A stretch of DNA of 61,532 nt from SIG78 sp045587205 (GCA_045587205.1 JAZNBV010000077.1:1-61532), one strand, 5' to 3'; numbered from the stretch's first letter, positions 44,665 through 53,332 are shown. Notes: a model not told the origin generated them from the letters alone. Numbers and translations: made by a program.

Positions 44665-45639
44665 TTACCGGATCATCACTTCGGTTTTTGCTACATCAGA
44701 ATGTTTTCCGGCAAATCTGCCCGGCATCAGATCGCGCATATATTCAGCCAGCGAAACGATCGTAGGACCATAACCGTCTTTGTATATGTAATACTCCAGA
44801 CTGCGTGCCAGATCGGCACAGCTTTCGTACCGATCTGACGGTTTTTCCGCCAGCATCCGCTGCAGTATCTTCAGCAATGCTTCGGGCAGATCGTCCGGCA
44901 GCACCGACCAATTCACATAATTGCTGCGGATCTGATCGATCAGCAATTCCCGTTCTGCGTGAACATCGCGGCTGTAATGATTTGAAAGCATATAAAACAG
45001 CACCACTCCCAACGAGTAAATATCTGTTGCTGCAGTAAGTTTATCCGGTGCCAGCACCTGTTCAGGCGACATAAATGCCAGTTTGCCTGAAATCAAACCC
45101 TGATCCTTGACCGTAGCTGCTTTGGCTATACCGAAATCGGTGATCTTGGGTACACCTTCTTTATTGATAAGTATATTATGCGGACAAATGTCACAATGAA
45201 TAATGTTCAACGGCTTGCCGTCAACATCGCACCGGCTGTGAGCGTATGCCAATGCACGCGCCGCACGCGATGCAATAAATACCGCCAGATTCAGCGGCAG
45301 ACGGCGGTCAATCGCTTTGTGGAACTCAATAAAGTCATAAAGCGATATACCATCCACAAATTCAAGCACAAAAAAGTATTCACTGCCGTTGCGGTCCAGG
45401 TGATAGATCTGCACTATATTTTCGTGCACCAGATTTGCCACCAGTTTGGCTTCAAAAACAAATCTTTTGACAAATTCATCATCTCTGGCGTAACGGCTCA
45501 AAAGTGTTTTGATCGCCACGATTTTCTCAAAACCTTCCACCCCCCTCAACCGCGCCTTGCATACATAACCCATTCCGCCGGAAGCGATCTCCCGGATTAT
45601 TTCGTAATTACTGGAACTTTTTATTATCCGTTTTTTCAT
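44665..45639 (-). CDS. Ser/Thr protein kinase with a non-canonical HCD catalytic loop
   Basis: The 324-residue Hanks-type kinase lacks a transmembrane helix or sensor domain and so is cytoplasmic. Conserved parts: SGGMGYVCKA glycine loop, VAIKTLL with the ATP-binding lysine (about 44), DFGIAKA magnesium loop, and SPEQVL. The catalytic loop reads HCDICPHN in place of the usual HRDxKPxN: the catalytic Asp and the Asn are kept, but the HRD arginine is Cys and the lysine position is Cys. The activity may be reduced or regulated differently. It starts three bases after the HD-domain gene stop codon; AGGAG precedes the ATG. Confidence 0.88.
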   Translation of the reverse strand: MKKRIIKSSSNYEIIREIASGGMGYVCKARLRGVEGFEKIVAIKTLLSRYARDDEFVKRFVFEAKLVANLVHENIVQIYHLDRNGSEYFFVLEFVDGISLYDFIEFHKAIDRRLPLNLAVFIASRAARALAYAHSRCDVDGKPLNIIHCDICPHNILINKEGVPKITDFGIAKAATVKDQGLISGKLAFMSPEQVLAPDKLTAATDIYSLGVVLFYMLSNHYSRDVHAERELLIDQIRSNYVNWSVLPDDLPEALLKILQRMLAEKPSDRYESCADLARSLEYYIYKDGYGPTIVSLAEYMRDLMPGRFAGKHSDVAKTEVMIR

Positions 45640-45642
45640 ATA

Positions 45643-46248
45643 TCACTCCTGTTTCATTGCCGCAAGGATAGCTTTGACTTTGGCAATATTTGCCAGCCTT
45701 CCGGCGGAGCGCTTTTCCCGGCAGACAGTGCTGAAAAACTGATTATTCTGCAAAAAATCAAGTTCCAGTTTCCACCACTGCTGATCGCTGTAAATATGAT
45801 TCAATGCTGACATTTCCTGTCTGAAAAGTCCGGCTTTCTCAAAAAAGCATACTCTTCCGATATATTCGATATCCGCATCGCAAAGAAGTTCCCCGGCAGC
45901 ACTTACCGGGTGATATGGGAAGGCCGTTTCCATTATCAGTTCTCCGGCACGGTGCGACACTTTTTCTTCAACACCATACTTTTTACAGAACTCCATCATA
46001 AACGGCAGCGCCAGACCCTCATTATCAAAAGCACTTTCAAGATAACCGAAATCGTGGAATATTGCCGCGATCTTAAGTGCCGCAATTTCATTTTCCGGCA
46101 ATATGCAATTTTCTGAAAACTCTGCAATCATTGTGCAGACATTGAGAGTATGTTCAGCATTGTGATAATGGTAAATGCTGTTCAAATTATCCTGCAGATA
46201 CCTCAATGCCTCCCTCTGAAGCGTGTTTATCAATAAATCTTGTGCCAT
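45643..46248 (-). CDS. HD-domain phosphohydrolase
   Basis: The 201-residue protein is a small HD-superfamily metal-dependent phosphohydrolase: YHNAEHTLNV (first His), IFHDFGYLES (the HD pair) and a later CDADIEYIG aspartate. Such proteins cleave nucleotides, cyclic nucleotides or other phosphate esters; no specificity is visible. The ATG at 46248 was chosen because a longer in-frame version would run through the promoter. It heads the HD-kinase-FAD-dinB operon and is divergent from recX. Confidence 0.78.
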   Translation of the reverse strand: MAQDLLINTLQREALRYLQDNLNSIYHYHNAEHTLNVCTMIAEFSENCILPENEIAALKIAAIFHDFGYLESAFDNEGLALPFMMEFCKKYGVEEKVSHRAGELIMETAFPYHPVSAAGELLCDADIEYIGRVCFFEKAGLFRQEMSALNHIYSDQQWWKLELDFLQNNQFFSTVCREKRSAGRLANIAKVKAILAAMKQE

Positions 46249-46277
46249 ATTATTTGCCTTTATCTGAAACCGGTGAT

Positions 46278-46306
46278 ACATTAGCACAAGGAGTTGTTAA
46301 ATGCAA
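46278..46306 (-). promoter_or_regulatory. Promoter of the HD-kinase-FAD-dinB operon
   Basis: On the minus strand: TTGCAT (46301-46306), 17 bases ending in GTGC, TAATGT (46278-46283). The -35 box coincides with the first two codons of the divergent recX gene. Confidence 0.5.
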
Positions 46307-46825
46307 GAAAATAATCAATTTGACCGGCAAAAAAAATCCCGTTCCGCCGGGAAAGATGTTTCCGCCTGGGAACAGACTCTGCGCTGGCTGGATGTCAAGT
46401 GGTACAGTGAAAATAAATTACGCGAAAAACTCAATAAACTGCACTATCCGGTAAACGATATAGAAGAAGTCATAGCCAGATGCCGCGAATACAATCTGGT
46501 CAACGATGCCGCCCTGGCCGAGGAATTTGCCATCAGCCAGAGTTCGCGCGGACGCGGCGCCCGACGGATAGCATTTGAACTGCGCAAGCACGGTTTTACC
46601 GGAGAAGCCGCTGAAAATGCGCTCAACTCCATTGCCGGCAACGAAGAGTCTGCCGCCCGCGATGCTCTGAAAAGCAAACTCGCCAGCTGGAACAATGTAC
46701 CGGAATGGCGAAAACGCCGCGAAAAAGCGTTCCGTTTTCTGGCAATGCGCGGCTTTGAACTGGATATTATCTACCAGATCCTTGATGAAGAACCTTCGCT
46801 TAATTACAACAGCGATTATCAATAA
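46301..46825 (+). CDS. recX: RecX-family regulator of RecA
   Basis: The 174-residue protein shows the RecX three-helix repeat layout. Repeat 1 is WEQTLRWLDVKWYSENKLREKL with YPVNDIEEVIARCREYNLVND; the second part is SRGRGARRIAFELRKHGF; the last is KAFRFLAMRGFELDIIYQIL. RecX binds along the RecA filament and limits recombination and SOS activity. recA is not adjacent. AAGGAG lies seven bases before the ATG. The last 26 bases overlap the end of the minus-strand gene at 46800. Confidence 0.85.
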   Translation: MQENNQFDRQKKSRSAGKDVSAWEQTLRWLDVKWYSENKLREKLNKLHYPVNDIEEVIARCREYNLVNDAALAEEFAISQSSRGRGARRIAFELRKHGFTGEAAENALNSIAGNEESAARDALKSKLASWNNVPEWRKRREKAFRFLAMRGFELDIIYQILDEEPSLNYNSDYQ

Positions 46826-49229
46826 CCTGATTTATTTTTTCCGGAAAATACTGTTTTATCTGATTGCCGCTCCAGAAATGGATTGTGCCGCTGATATTTT
46901 CAGCAATATATTTCACCCCGAACGAGTCAATTTCGCACCGCAATTCTATAAGCTTGTTCACCGGATACATTGAACTGGCGCGCTCTGTTGATGCAAAACA
47001 ATACTCCGCATCAACCGGCGGGCGGTAAGTTACCACTGCATTTTTCAATCCCCGTATCTGGCACTGGTGTTTGATCCCCACTCCGAGCGGCGGCATTTCC
47101 ACACAACTGATAAATGAATCCTCTCCTCTGACAAACACCCTGGCTTCTATATCATCAAATTTGGCGGCGGCGTAAACACCCTGACCGTTGCGCAGCTCCA
47201 GATCGCGTCCACGGAATACCGGAGCGCCGTCGGGAGCTGCGAAAACATTTTTTACATTGGTATTGCAGCTGTAAATCGAGTAATAGAATGCGTTGCTGTG
47301 CACCCTTACAGCCACCACCGGCAGCGGCAGATGTTCAGCGGGAGATTCGTAACGGAAACACCAGGGAGTATGCTCCAGAACACGGGTAAAAAGTTTTTCA
47401 CCGCGGAAATACTCCATCCTGTCAAGATATTCCGGAGAGCCGCCGGCAGAAAATTTTTCTATACTGCTTGAAGGCATAATATATATTGCATTATCTTTTT
47501 CAACTGCGGCAATGCGTTTTTCACTGCCCTGGATATATTCGTAAAGCACCTTGCCGGAACTGGATTTTTTCAGCACCAGATCCATTGCTCCTCCGTTATA
47601 AAGAGCATTTGCCCGGACTTTTCCGCAATTGCTCAAAAGCATTTCCCCCGTCAGCGGCAGGGCTTTTTCCAAGCCGAAATAATCCAGCAGCAGCGGGTTT
47701 TCCATTGCTCCGTAAAAAAGCACCGTATTGCCGGTTCCGGCAAAAGCCAGCAGTTTTTTCAATGTTTCATCATTGAGCAATGTGGGAGCAGCAAGTATGC
47801 GTCCGGAAAACTTTTCCAGCGGCAACTGATTGAATATCCGGCTGGAAACCACTGTATTCAGCGGCAGACCTTCGTTGATTGCCTGCACAATGAAGCTGTC
47901 CATAGCAAAAACCGGAGAGGGATCTCCGCCATTGAGCACTCTTTCGTGTATTTCATCAAACGGATAGACCCACACCATAACCCCCATCTGATCGGCAGCG
48001 GTGCGCTCGGCATCCAGTAAAAATGGTATGCACTCCTGCGGAACCTGATCTGGAGTTCCGCCGTAACTGTTGTCTATGGAGAGCAGTTCAAGCTGTTCAG
48101 CATTCTGCACCGAACCATCTTCACTGACCCGGCTGACTGCCATTGCCAGATATATATCGTGCGGCGTGCGGTTGTAGCGGTCGAGCCACGGCGAATTATC
48201 CCACCACGGATCGTGTGTGTAAAAGCGGTAAGGGAAAAAACCGCACTCCGGCAATTCAGCGGTATGGCTCATCATACCCGCCATTTCCAAGCCGAAATTA
48301 CTGTTCAATGCCGCCCAGGGCGAATTGGGCGGCGGGATCAATCCGGGTACTCTTTTGTAGATATCCTTCAACGGTACGGCATCTGATGCCAGATCGATAC
48401 CACTACTCATATTAGTTCCGCGTGTTTCGATCCGGAAATCGGGACATTCGCGCCGGAAATCCTGCCAGAAAGCAAAGATCTTTCCGCCCGTAATATGGCA
48501 ATTCTGCGGAAAGAACTCTTTGCCGTTGAATACCGAACCGGTCATTCCCCAGGTATCAACACCAAAACCGACGCCGTTGGAAAACCAGATAAAATCCAAA
48601 CCGTATTCTGTAAGAAAAATTTGTGTTTGTTTACCGAAAAAAGTTCCGAAACTCTCATTTTCAGGAATTCCATTTGGATATGCCGCATAGCAGTAATCAT
48701 CTTTGTGCAGCCGGGCAAAGCAAAAGAGAAACATCTTGCCGCCGTGCATAGTACTCAATATTTCCGGATGCCGCACATATTTGAATTCCGACCGGGCAAA
48801 TTCCGGTCCCGGATCAAAAGTGGTTCCGATCTCAATATCTCTGCCGTAAAGTTCCCGGGCTGTCTGGCGCATAATACGGATCAGCCGTTTGAGGTCGCTG
48901 TAATGCCAGACTGGATGATTTTCACAGAACAGCCGCGGGTGCTGGTGGATACTGCGCGACTCAAGAGTTTCCGGATGAGTGCCGTTATCCATCGGCATCA
49001 TACCGCCGATATAGCGGGCATACTCCATAATATCCTGATCGTTGCCGCTGTATTCAAGGATTTCGCTGCCGTCGCCCACCCAGAGCATTATTTGCGGTAC
49101 GGCATCATTATTCAGCCACAAGGGGTCCCATTGCTTTAAAATCTCCGCAATTTTTTTGCGGAATCCGGCATCGGACATATCAAAACAGAACGGCTTGAGG
49201 GTAGTTTCAAGTGTAACGCGTTTCCACAT
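46800..49229 (-). CDS. Large protein of unknown function, possibly glycan-related
   Basis: I do not recognise a family with confidence. The 809-residue protein has no signal peptide or membrane helix. The N-terminal half has barrel-like features with many Trp, Asp and Gly residues (LPLWLNND-like, IGTTFDPGPEFARSEF, DFIWFSNGVGFGVDTW, RIETRGTNMSSG). The C-terminal third is beta-rich. This resembles cytoplasmic glycoside-hydrolase-like or glycan-acting proteins of gut bacteria, but no catalytic pair is clear. It follows an esterase gene after seven bases, and ends tail-to-tail over recX by 26 bases. Confidence 0.65.
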   Translation of the reverse strand: MWKRVTLETTLKPFCFDMSDAGFRKKIAEILKQWDPLWLNNDAVPQIMLWVGDGSEILEYSGNDQDIMEYARYIGGMMPMDNGTHPETLESRSIHQHPRLFCENHPVWHYSDLKRLIRIMRQTARELYGRDIEIGTTFDPGPEFARSEFKYVRHPEILSTMHGGKMFLFCFARLHKDDYCYAAYPNGIPENESFGTFFGKQTQIFLTEYGLDFIWFSNGVGFGVDTWGMTGSVFNGKEFFPQNCHITGGKIFAFWQDFRRECPDFRIETRGTNMSSGIDLASDAVPLKDIYKRVPGLIPPPNSPWAALNSNFGLEMAGMMSHTAELPECGFFPYRFYTHDPWWDNSPWLDRYNRTPHDIYLAMAVSRVSEDGSVQNAEQLELLSIDNSYGGTPDQVPQECIPFLLDAERTAADQMGVMVWVYPFDEIHERVLNGGDPSPVFAMDSFIVQAINEGLPLNTVVSSRIFNQLPLEKFSGRILAAPTLLNDETLKKLLAFAGTGNTVLFYGAMENPLLLDYFGLEKALPLTGEMLLSNCGKVRANALYNGGAMDLVLKKSSSGKVLYEYIQGSEKRIAAVEKDNAIYIMPSSSIEKFSAGGSPEYLDRMEYFRGEKLFTRVLEHTPWCFRYESPAEHLPLPVVAVRVHSNAFYYSIYSCNTNVKNVFAAPDGAPVFRGRDLELRNGQGVYAAAKFDDIEARVFVRGEDSFISCVEMPPLGVGIKHQCQIRGLKNAVVTYRPPVDAEYCFASTERASSMYPVNKLIELRCEIDSFGVKYIAENISGTIHFWSGNQIKQYFPEKINQVIDNRCCN

Positions 49230-49236
49230 AGATTTC

Positions 49237-49992
49237 TTACTTTCTGTTCAGGAACTTCAGGATAGCTTCTTCAATTTCCGGCAGTAACCGGTGCGGTTCA
49301 CTGCCGGGGATCCAGATCCGGTGTCCGTCACCGGCTCCATCGTAAAAGAAATGAGTTATTTTTGCACCTTTATTTTTTGCAGAATCTATAAAATTGGCAC
49401 TGCTTTCCTGCGGTACAGCTGTATCAATAAAAGCGTGCGATATGAAAATTTCCGGCGAAGAGTCATTCACAAACTGCAGCGGAGCTATTTTCTGCAGCAG
49501 TTTTTCCGTAGTTTCACACCCGAACAAACAATCATAACGCTCCGGATGCACCCGGTAATCCGGCAGCGGATCACCTATGGGACTTACGGCAATGATATTG
49601 CGTACCTTTTCCGGCGGCAGTTTCAAACCGGTGTAAAGCGCCAGATGCCCTCCGGCAGAGCCGCCCGCCACGGTCAGGCACGAAAAATCCGCCGTTCCTT
49701 CCGGCAATCCAGCCCCTGCCAACAGAAATTCAGCAGCACGCAATGAATCTGCCGCACACGCCGGAAACGGCACATTTTTTGCCAACCGGTAATTTATACT
49801 GTAAACCGCGTAACCGTTTTCGCACATAAACTGCGCTATCCCGGTACAGGAAGTTTTATCCAGATAACTCCATCCGCCGCCGTGGATCATCAGCACAACC
49901 GGAGTCTTTTCATTGCTGTTGTCCGGTAAATACATATCACCGGAACCGTATTCACCCAATTCAGGCGCATAGTCAACTGTAAAAATTTTCAT
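49237..49992 (-). CDS. Alpha/beta-hydrolase esterase (HSL/BD-FAE type)
   Basis: The 251-residue protein has the oxyanion motif MIHGGGWSY (about 35), the nucleophile elbow VAGGSAGGHLAL with Ser about 112, a SHAFIDTAVP aspartate and a GDGHRIW histidine. That is a complete catalytic triad of the hormone-sensitive-lipase/carboxylesterase type. No signal peptide is visible. Small ester groups on sugars or peptides are common substrates in this family. It sits between exbD (8 bases) and the 809-residue protein (7 bases) in one operon. Confidence 0.85.
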   Translation of the reverse strand: MKIFTVDYAPELGEYGSGDMYLPDNSNEKTPVVLMIHGGGWSYLDKTSCTGIAQFMCENGYAVYSINYRLAKNVPFPACAADSLRAAEFLLAGAGLPEGTADFSCLTVAGGSAGGHLALYTGLKLPPEKVRNIIAVSPIGDPLPDYRVHPERYDCLFGCETTEKLLQKIAPLQFVNDSSPEIFISHAFIDTAVPQESSANFIDSAKNKGAKITHFFYDGAGDGHRIWIPGSEPHRLLPEIEEAILKFLNRK

Positions 49993-50000
49993 AAATCAAT

Positions 50001-50420
50001 TCACTTTTCTTTGCCGTCGCTCAAAGTCACCAGTTGAACGTTCTTGAAACCGGATTCACGAATCGTTTTCATTACGGCGATCACTTCGCTGTAACTGCGT
50101 GAACCGTCAGCCCGCAGCAGCAGAACAGCATCGGGGGAATTCTGCTGAAGAGTTTTAAGTGTTTCAAGTAGCTCTTTCGGAGTGACGGGCGTTTTTTCAT
50201 AGGTCAATATGCCGTCACGGGTGATGGTCAGATTGCGTACCACTTTTTCGGTATCAATTTTATCGGCATTCATTGTCGGCGGCGTTACATCGATACCGTT
50301 TTCCATCAGCGGCGTGGTGATCATAAATACGATCAGCAGCATAAAAGTCAGATCCAGCAGCGGAGTGATATTGATCTGGTCGATAGCATCCAGCTGGGAG
50401 CGCATTTTTTTGCGTGCCAT
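50001..50420 (-). CDS. ExbD/TolR-family biopolymer transport protein
   Basis: The 139-residue protein has a short cytoplasmic N-terminus, one transmembrane helix (about 18-38) with the proton-path Asp in PLLDLTFMLLIVF, and a periplasmic domain ending in SDGKEK. It works with ExbB/TolQ to couple the proton gradient to a TonB- or Tol-like periplasmic partner. No TonB or TolA gene is in this operon. The start codon follows AAGG closely and lies four bases from the exbB stop. Confidence 0.88.
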   Translation of the reverse strand: MARKKMRSQLDAIDQINITPLLDLTFMLLIVFMITTPLMENGIDVTPPTMNADKIDTEKVVRNLTITRDGILTYEKTPVTPKELLETLKTLQQNSPDAVLLLRADGSRSYSEVIAVMKTIRESGFKNVQLVTLSDGKEK

Positions 50421-50424
50421 ACCT

Positions 50425-51561
50425 TCAACCCTTCATCGACTCATCCGGGCTGCTGCCCATAGATTCAAAACTCATCTGATCGCTCTGCGGAACAGTACCG
50501 CCTGCCGGCTGACTGACAGTATTGCCTGCAGCCGGATTGTAACCGTTGTTTGCCGTATATGTGTAACGGCTCTGATAAGCATTGCCGGTGCCGGCGCTGT
50601 TCTGCATATTGCCGGTCATCTGATTACCGGCAGCACCATCCCCCTGCGGAGCTGCCGGATTTACTGCCTGACTCTGCGGCATTTGAGCGTACTGATTCTG
50701 TGCATACTGCGGACGCGGCACATTCGCAGGGATCTGGCTTGCAGGACGCATTTGCGGTGCGGCAGCAGATGTATTTACGCCAACTTGCGATGCCGGATTG
50801 CCGGCACCGCAGCTTGCCACTTCTTTAGCCACCAACTGTTCAAGTTTGAGTCTTGCCATAAATGATTCGCTGAAGTTATCCATCGAAACAGTGATCTTGC
50901 GGATCATCTGTGTCAGAAAGTTATACCCGACCAGCGACGGGATCGCCACTACCAACCCCGCCACCGTAGTCAGCAGTGCCCCTGCCACACCGGGTGCCAA
51001 TGCCTGGATGTTGGCACTGCCGGCTGAAGCGACCCCGCAAAATGCAATCATAACCCCCCAAACCGTACCGAACAATCCCAGAAACGGTGCCAGACTCACT
51101 GCTGTGGCCAGCATACCGATGCGTTCTTCGATCACGAAAATCTGGCTGGATATTTCGCGTTCCATAGCGGTCTGCACCGCATCGAGCTGCGCCGGAGAAA
51201 GTTTGCGCGGCCCGTGCCCTTCGCGCATCGGCGCATTACTGCGTACTTCTTCGGCAGTCTGACCGTAAAACTCCAGCAGCTGTTCCATACCGCTGATATA
51301 GACTCTTGCCACCGGACAGGGATTTTCCATACCGTCGCGCAGCATAGAATTCATACCGTGCTGATTATTGAAATGTACCGCAAAGCGTTCGGAAAGTTTC
51401 TGTGCCCGGTAAAGCACCAGCCACTTTTCAATCATAATGAACCACGCCACCATACTGCTTATGAAAAGCAGAAAAACAATGCCTTTACCCATCGCATCAG
51501 AGTGGGCAAAAGCATACCATACCCCCGCATTTGCCAGCAATACTGAACTGTTGATCAACAT
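50425..51561 (-). CDS. ExbB/TolQ/MotA-family proton channel with a long disordered tail
   Basis: The 378-residue protein keeps the three-helix MotA/TolQ/ExbB core in residues about 1-235, with the late signature LAPFLGLFGTVWGVM and PGVAGALLTTVAGLVVAIPS. Family members are usually near 200-250 residues. Here about 130 further residues form a Pro/Gln/Asn/Ala/Tyr-rich low-complexity tail (QYAQNQYAQMPQ, GYNPAAGN). It forms the channel part of a proton-driven complex with ExbD. GAGGAG precedes the ATG. It lies 13 bases after hisB. Confidence 0.88.
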   Translation of the reverse strand: MLINSSVLLANAGVWYAFAHSDAMGKGIVFLLFISSMVAWFIMIEKWLVLYRAQKLSERFAVHFNNQHGMNSMLRDGMENPCPVARVYISGMEQLLEFYGQTAEEVRSNAPMREGHGPRKLSPAQLDAVQTAMEREISSQIFVIEERIGMLATAVSLAPFLGLFGTVWGVMIAFCGVASAGSANIQALAPGVAGALLTTVAGLVVAIPSLVGYNFLTQMIRKITVSMDNFSESFMARLKLEQLVAKEVASCGAGNPASQVGVNTSAAAPQMRPASQIPANVPRPQYAQNQYAQMPQSQAVNPAAPQGDGAAGNQMTGNMQNSAGTGNAYQSRYTYTANNGYNPAAGNTVSQPAGGTVPQSDQMSFESMGSSPDESMKG

Positions 51562-51574
51562 TCTTCAGCACTCC

Positions 51575-52174
51575 TCAATCCAGCACACCTTTGGTGGAAA
51601 GCACACCCTTTACGCGCGGATCAAAACTTACCGCCATATCCAATGCTTTGGCAAAAGCCTTGAAAATCGCTTCCAATGCGTGATGTGTTTCACCGGCAGC
51701 AAGCAGTCTGATATGCATATTCAAACCGGCTTTTACGCAAAGCGCCTGAAAAAATTCGTGAAAAAGTCTTACATCTATATCGCCGACCTGCGCGGCGGGC
51801 ATTTCGGCATTGTACACCAGATACGGTCTGCCGGACAGGTCAAGCGCAACTTCCGCCAACGCTTCATCCATCGGCAGCAGGCAGCTGCCGTAGCGCCTGA
51901 TACCGGCTTTATCGCCCAGCGCCTGCGCTATGGCTGTACCCAGCGCCAGACCGAGATCTTCCATTGAATGGTGGTAATCGACTTGCAGATCGCCCTTTTC
52001 TTCGATTTCCAGATCAAAGAAACCGTGTTTGGCAAAAAGTTCCAGCATATGATCCAGAAACCCGATCCCGGTATGAATATTGGATTTACCGCTGCCGTCA
52101 ACGGTAAAGGTAAGTTTGATTTGAGTTTCGCGTGTTTCGCGGTTGACTGATGCCTGACGGAGATTGTTTTCCAT
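51575..52174 (-). CDS. hisB: Imidazoleglycerol-phosphate dehydratase
   Basis: This manganese enzyme of histidine biosynthesis converts imidazoleglycerol-phosphate to imidazoleacetol-phosphate. The 199-residue protein is the single-function form. Metal-binding motifs: GIGFLDHMLE, VDYHHSMEDLG, and THHALEAIFKAFA in both halves of the fold. No other his genes adjoin, so the pathway is scattered; a HisJ-type phosphatase is at 24020. It heads an operon that continues into exbB, exbD, an esterase and an unknown protein, which is an uncommon pairing. Confidence 0.96.
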   Translation of the reverse strand: MENNLRQASVNRETRETQIKLTFTVDGSGKSNIHTGIGFLDHMLELFAKHGFFDLEIEEKGDLQVDYHHSMEDLGLALGTAIAQALGDKAGIRRYGSCLLPMDEALAEVALDLSGRPYLVYNAEMPAAQVGDIDVRLFHEFFQALCVKAGLNMHIRLLAAGETHHALEAIFKAFAKALDMAVSFDPRVKGVLSTKGVLD

Positions 52175-52214
52175 AGAGACTCTTCCTGATTATTGATTTT
52201 CTGCTGTAAAAAAT

Positions 52215-52254
52215 GTATTACATTGTAATGTAATACCATTACCTGAAAATGCAA
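52215..52254 (-). promoter_or_regulatory. hisB operon promoter with a palindromic operator candidate
   Basis: On the minus strand: TTGCAT (52249-52254), 16 bases, TACATT (52227-52232). A perfect inverted repeat with arms GTATTACATT and AATGTAATAC around a 2-base centre (52215-52236) covers the -10 box and start-site side, as a repressor operator would. Confidence 0.55.
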
Positions 52255-52281
52255 CAGCAGAAAGCAGCCATTTTACAATTT

Positions 52282-53175
52282 TTATTTAACAAAAGAGAGT
52301 ATTACTATCCCGGCAAGTATGAGCAGAGTGGCGATCGCCTTTTTTCCCAGATGTTTTTCGCGGAACCAGAGAGCTCCGATGGCAAAACTGACAATACAGT
52401 TGCTGCGGCGGATAAGTGAAATCAGTGATATATGTATATCCGGCAGACTCACAGCATAAAAATAGCAGAAATCAGCCATTATCAGCAATATCCCCGTAGC
52501 CGCCACACTCCAGTGCCAGTGAAATATCTTTTTTTCTCCGCGCGCAAACCACCGGCAGAAAATCAGATTGAATCCCAGTACAATAACCAGATTCACCGCA
52601 AAATAAAACTGAACCACATTACCTGGTATATGGATCGTATTCAAAAGATATTTATCATAAAGCGCCGATGCCGCCCCCAGCAGAGTACCTGCCAGCAGAG
52701 CGTGAACTCCCTTGTGGCGGGCAAAGCTGATATTTTCCAGTTTTCCGGCTAAAGCAAAGATCAGGTACCCGCCAAAAATAAGCACCATTGCCAATGCCTG
52801 AAACAAACCGGGCAGTTCGCCGTAAAAAATCAATCCCCCTATAAAAACGACCAAGGGAGACGAAGCCCGGACAGGCGACGCTATCGATATGGGCAGTTCA
52901 CGCATAGCATAATAAATACAACCCCAGCTGGAACCGACCAGCACCGCCTTGAAGAAAATCAGCCACCATTGCTGAAAACTGCACTGCACTGCAGCTGCCA
53001 TCCTGCCGGAAACCAGCAAAGCCAGAACAAAAAACAGCGTGCCGCAAAGATTACTGTAAAAGAGTGTCGGCGCCACCGGATTGCCCTGCACTGCCCGTTT
53101 TTTAGTTGCATCGTAAAAGCCCAGCAGCAGCGCAGATGCCAGCACCGGCAGCAGAAAATTATCCATAATACCCAT
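52282..53175 (-). CDS. DMT/EamA-family transporter
   Basis: The 297-residue protein has ten hydrophobic helices in two EamA repeats (about 5-140 and 155-297), the layout of drug/metabolite exporters and some nucleotide-sugar or amino-acid exporters. The second repeat ends with ALWFREKHLGKKAIATLLILAGI, a typical EamA signature. The substrate cannot be read. It is transcribed alone toward hisB from its own promoter. Confidence 0.82.
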   Translation of the reverse strand: MGIMDNFLLPVLASALLLGFYDATKKRAVQGNPVAPTLFYSNLCGTLFFVLALLVSGRMAAAVQCSFQQWWLIFFKAVLVGSSWGCIYYAMRELPISIASPVRASSPLVVFIGGLIFYGELPGLFQALAMVLIFGGYLIFALAGKLENISFARHKGVHALLAGTLLGAASALYDKYLLNTIHIPGNVVQFYFAVNLVIVLGFNLIFCRWFARGEKKIFHWHWSVAATGILLIMADFCYFYAVSLPDIHISLISLIRRSNCIVSFAIGALWFREKHLGKKAIATLLILAGIVILSFVK

Positions 53176-53204
53176 CCGTTTTTATTCCTGAAAAAGTGTT
53201 TTCT

Positions 53205-53233
53205 AATATACACTTTCAAGCACTTTCTGTCAA
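53205..53233 (-). promoter_or_regulatory. Promoter of the DMT transporter
   Basis: On the minus strand: TTGACA (53228-53233), 17 bases, TATATT (53205-53210). Confidence 0.8.
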
Positions 53234-53304
53234 ACACAGTTATCAAAAAATGGAAAAAATTGCAGGAATATCGTTTTTACAGCGCTTTATATTAATGATT
53301 ATGC

Positions 53305-53332
53305 TTGCAATAAACCAAAAAAGTGGTATATT
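53305..53332 (+). promoter_or_regulatory. Promoter of the cstA-trpB2-pilD unit
   Basis: TTGCAA (53305-53310), 16 bases ending in GTGG, TATATT (53327-53332). Confidence 0.75.
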
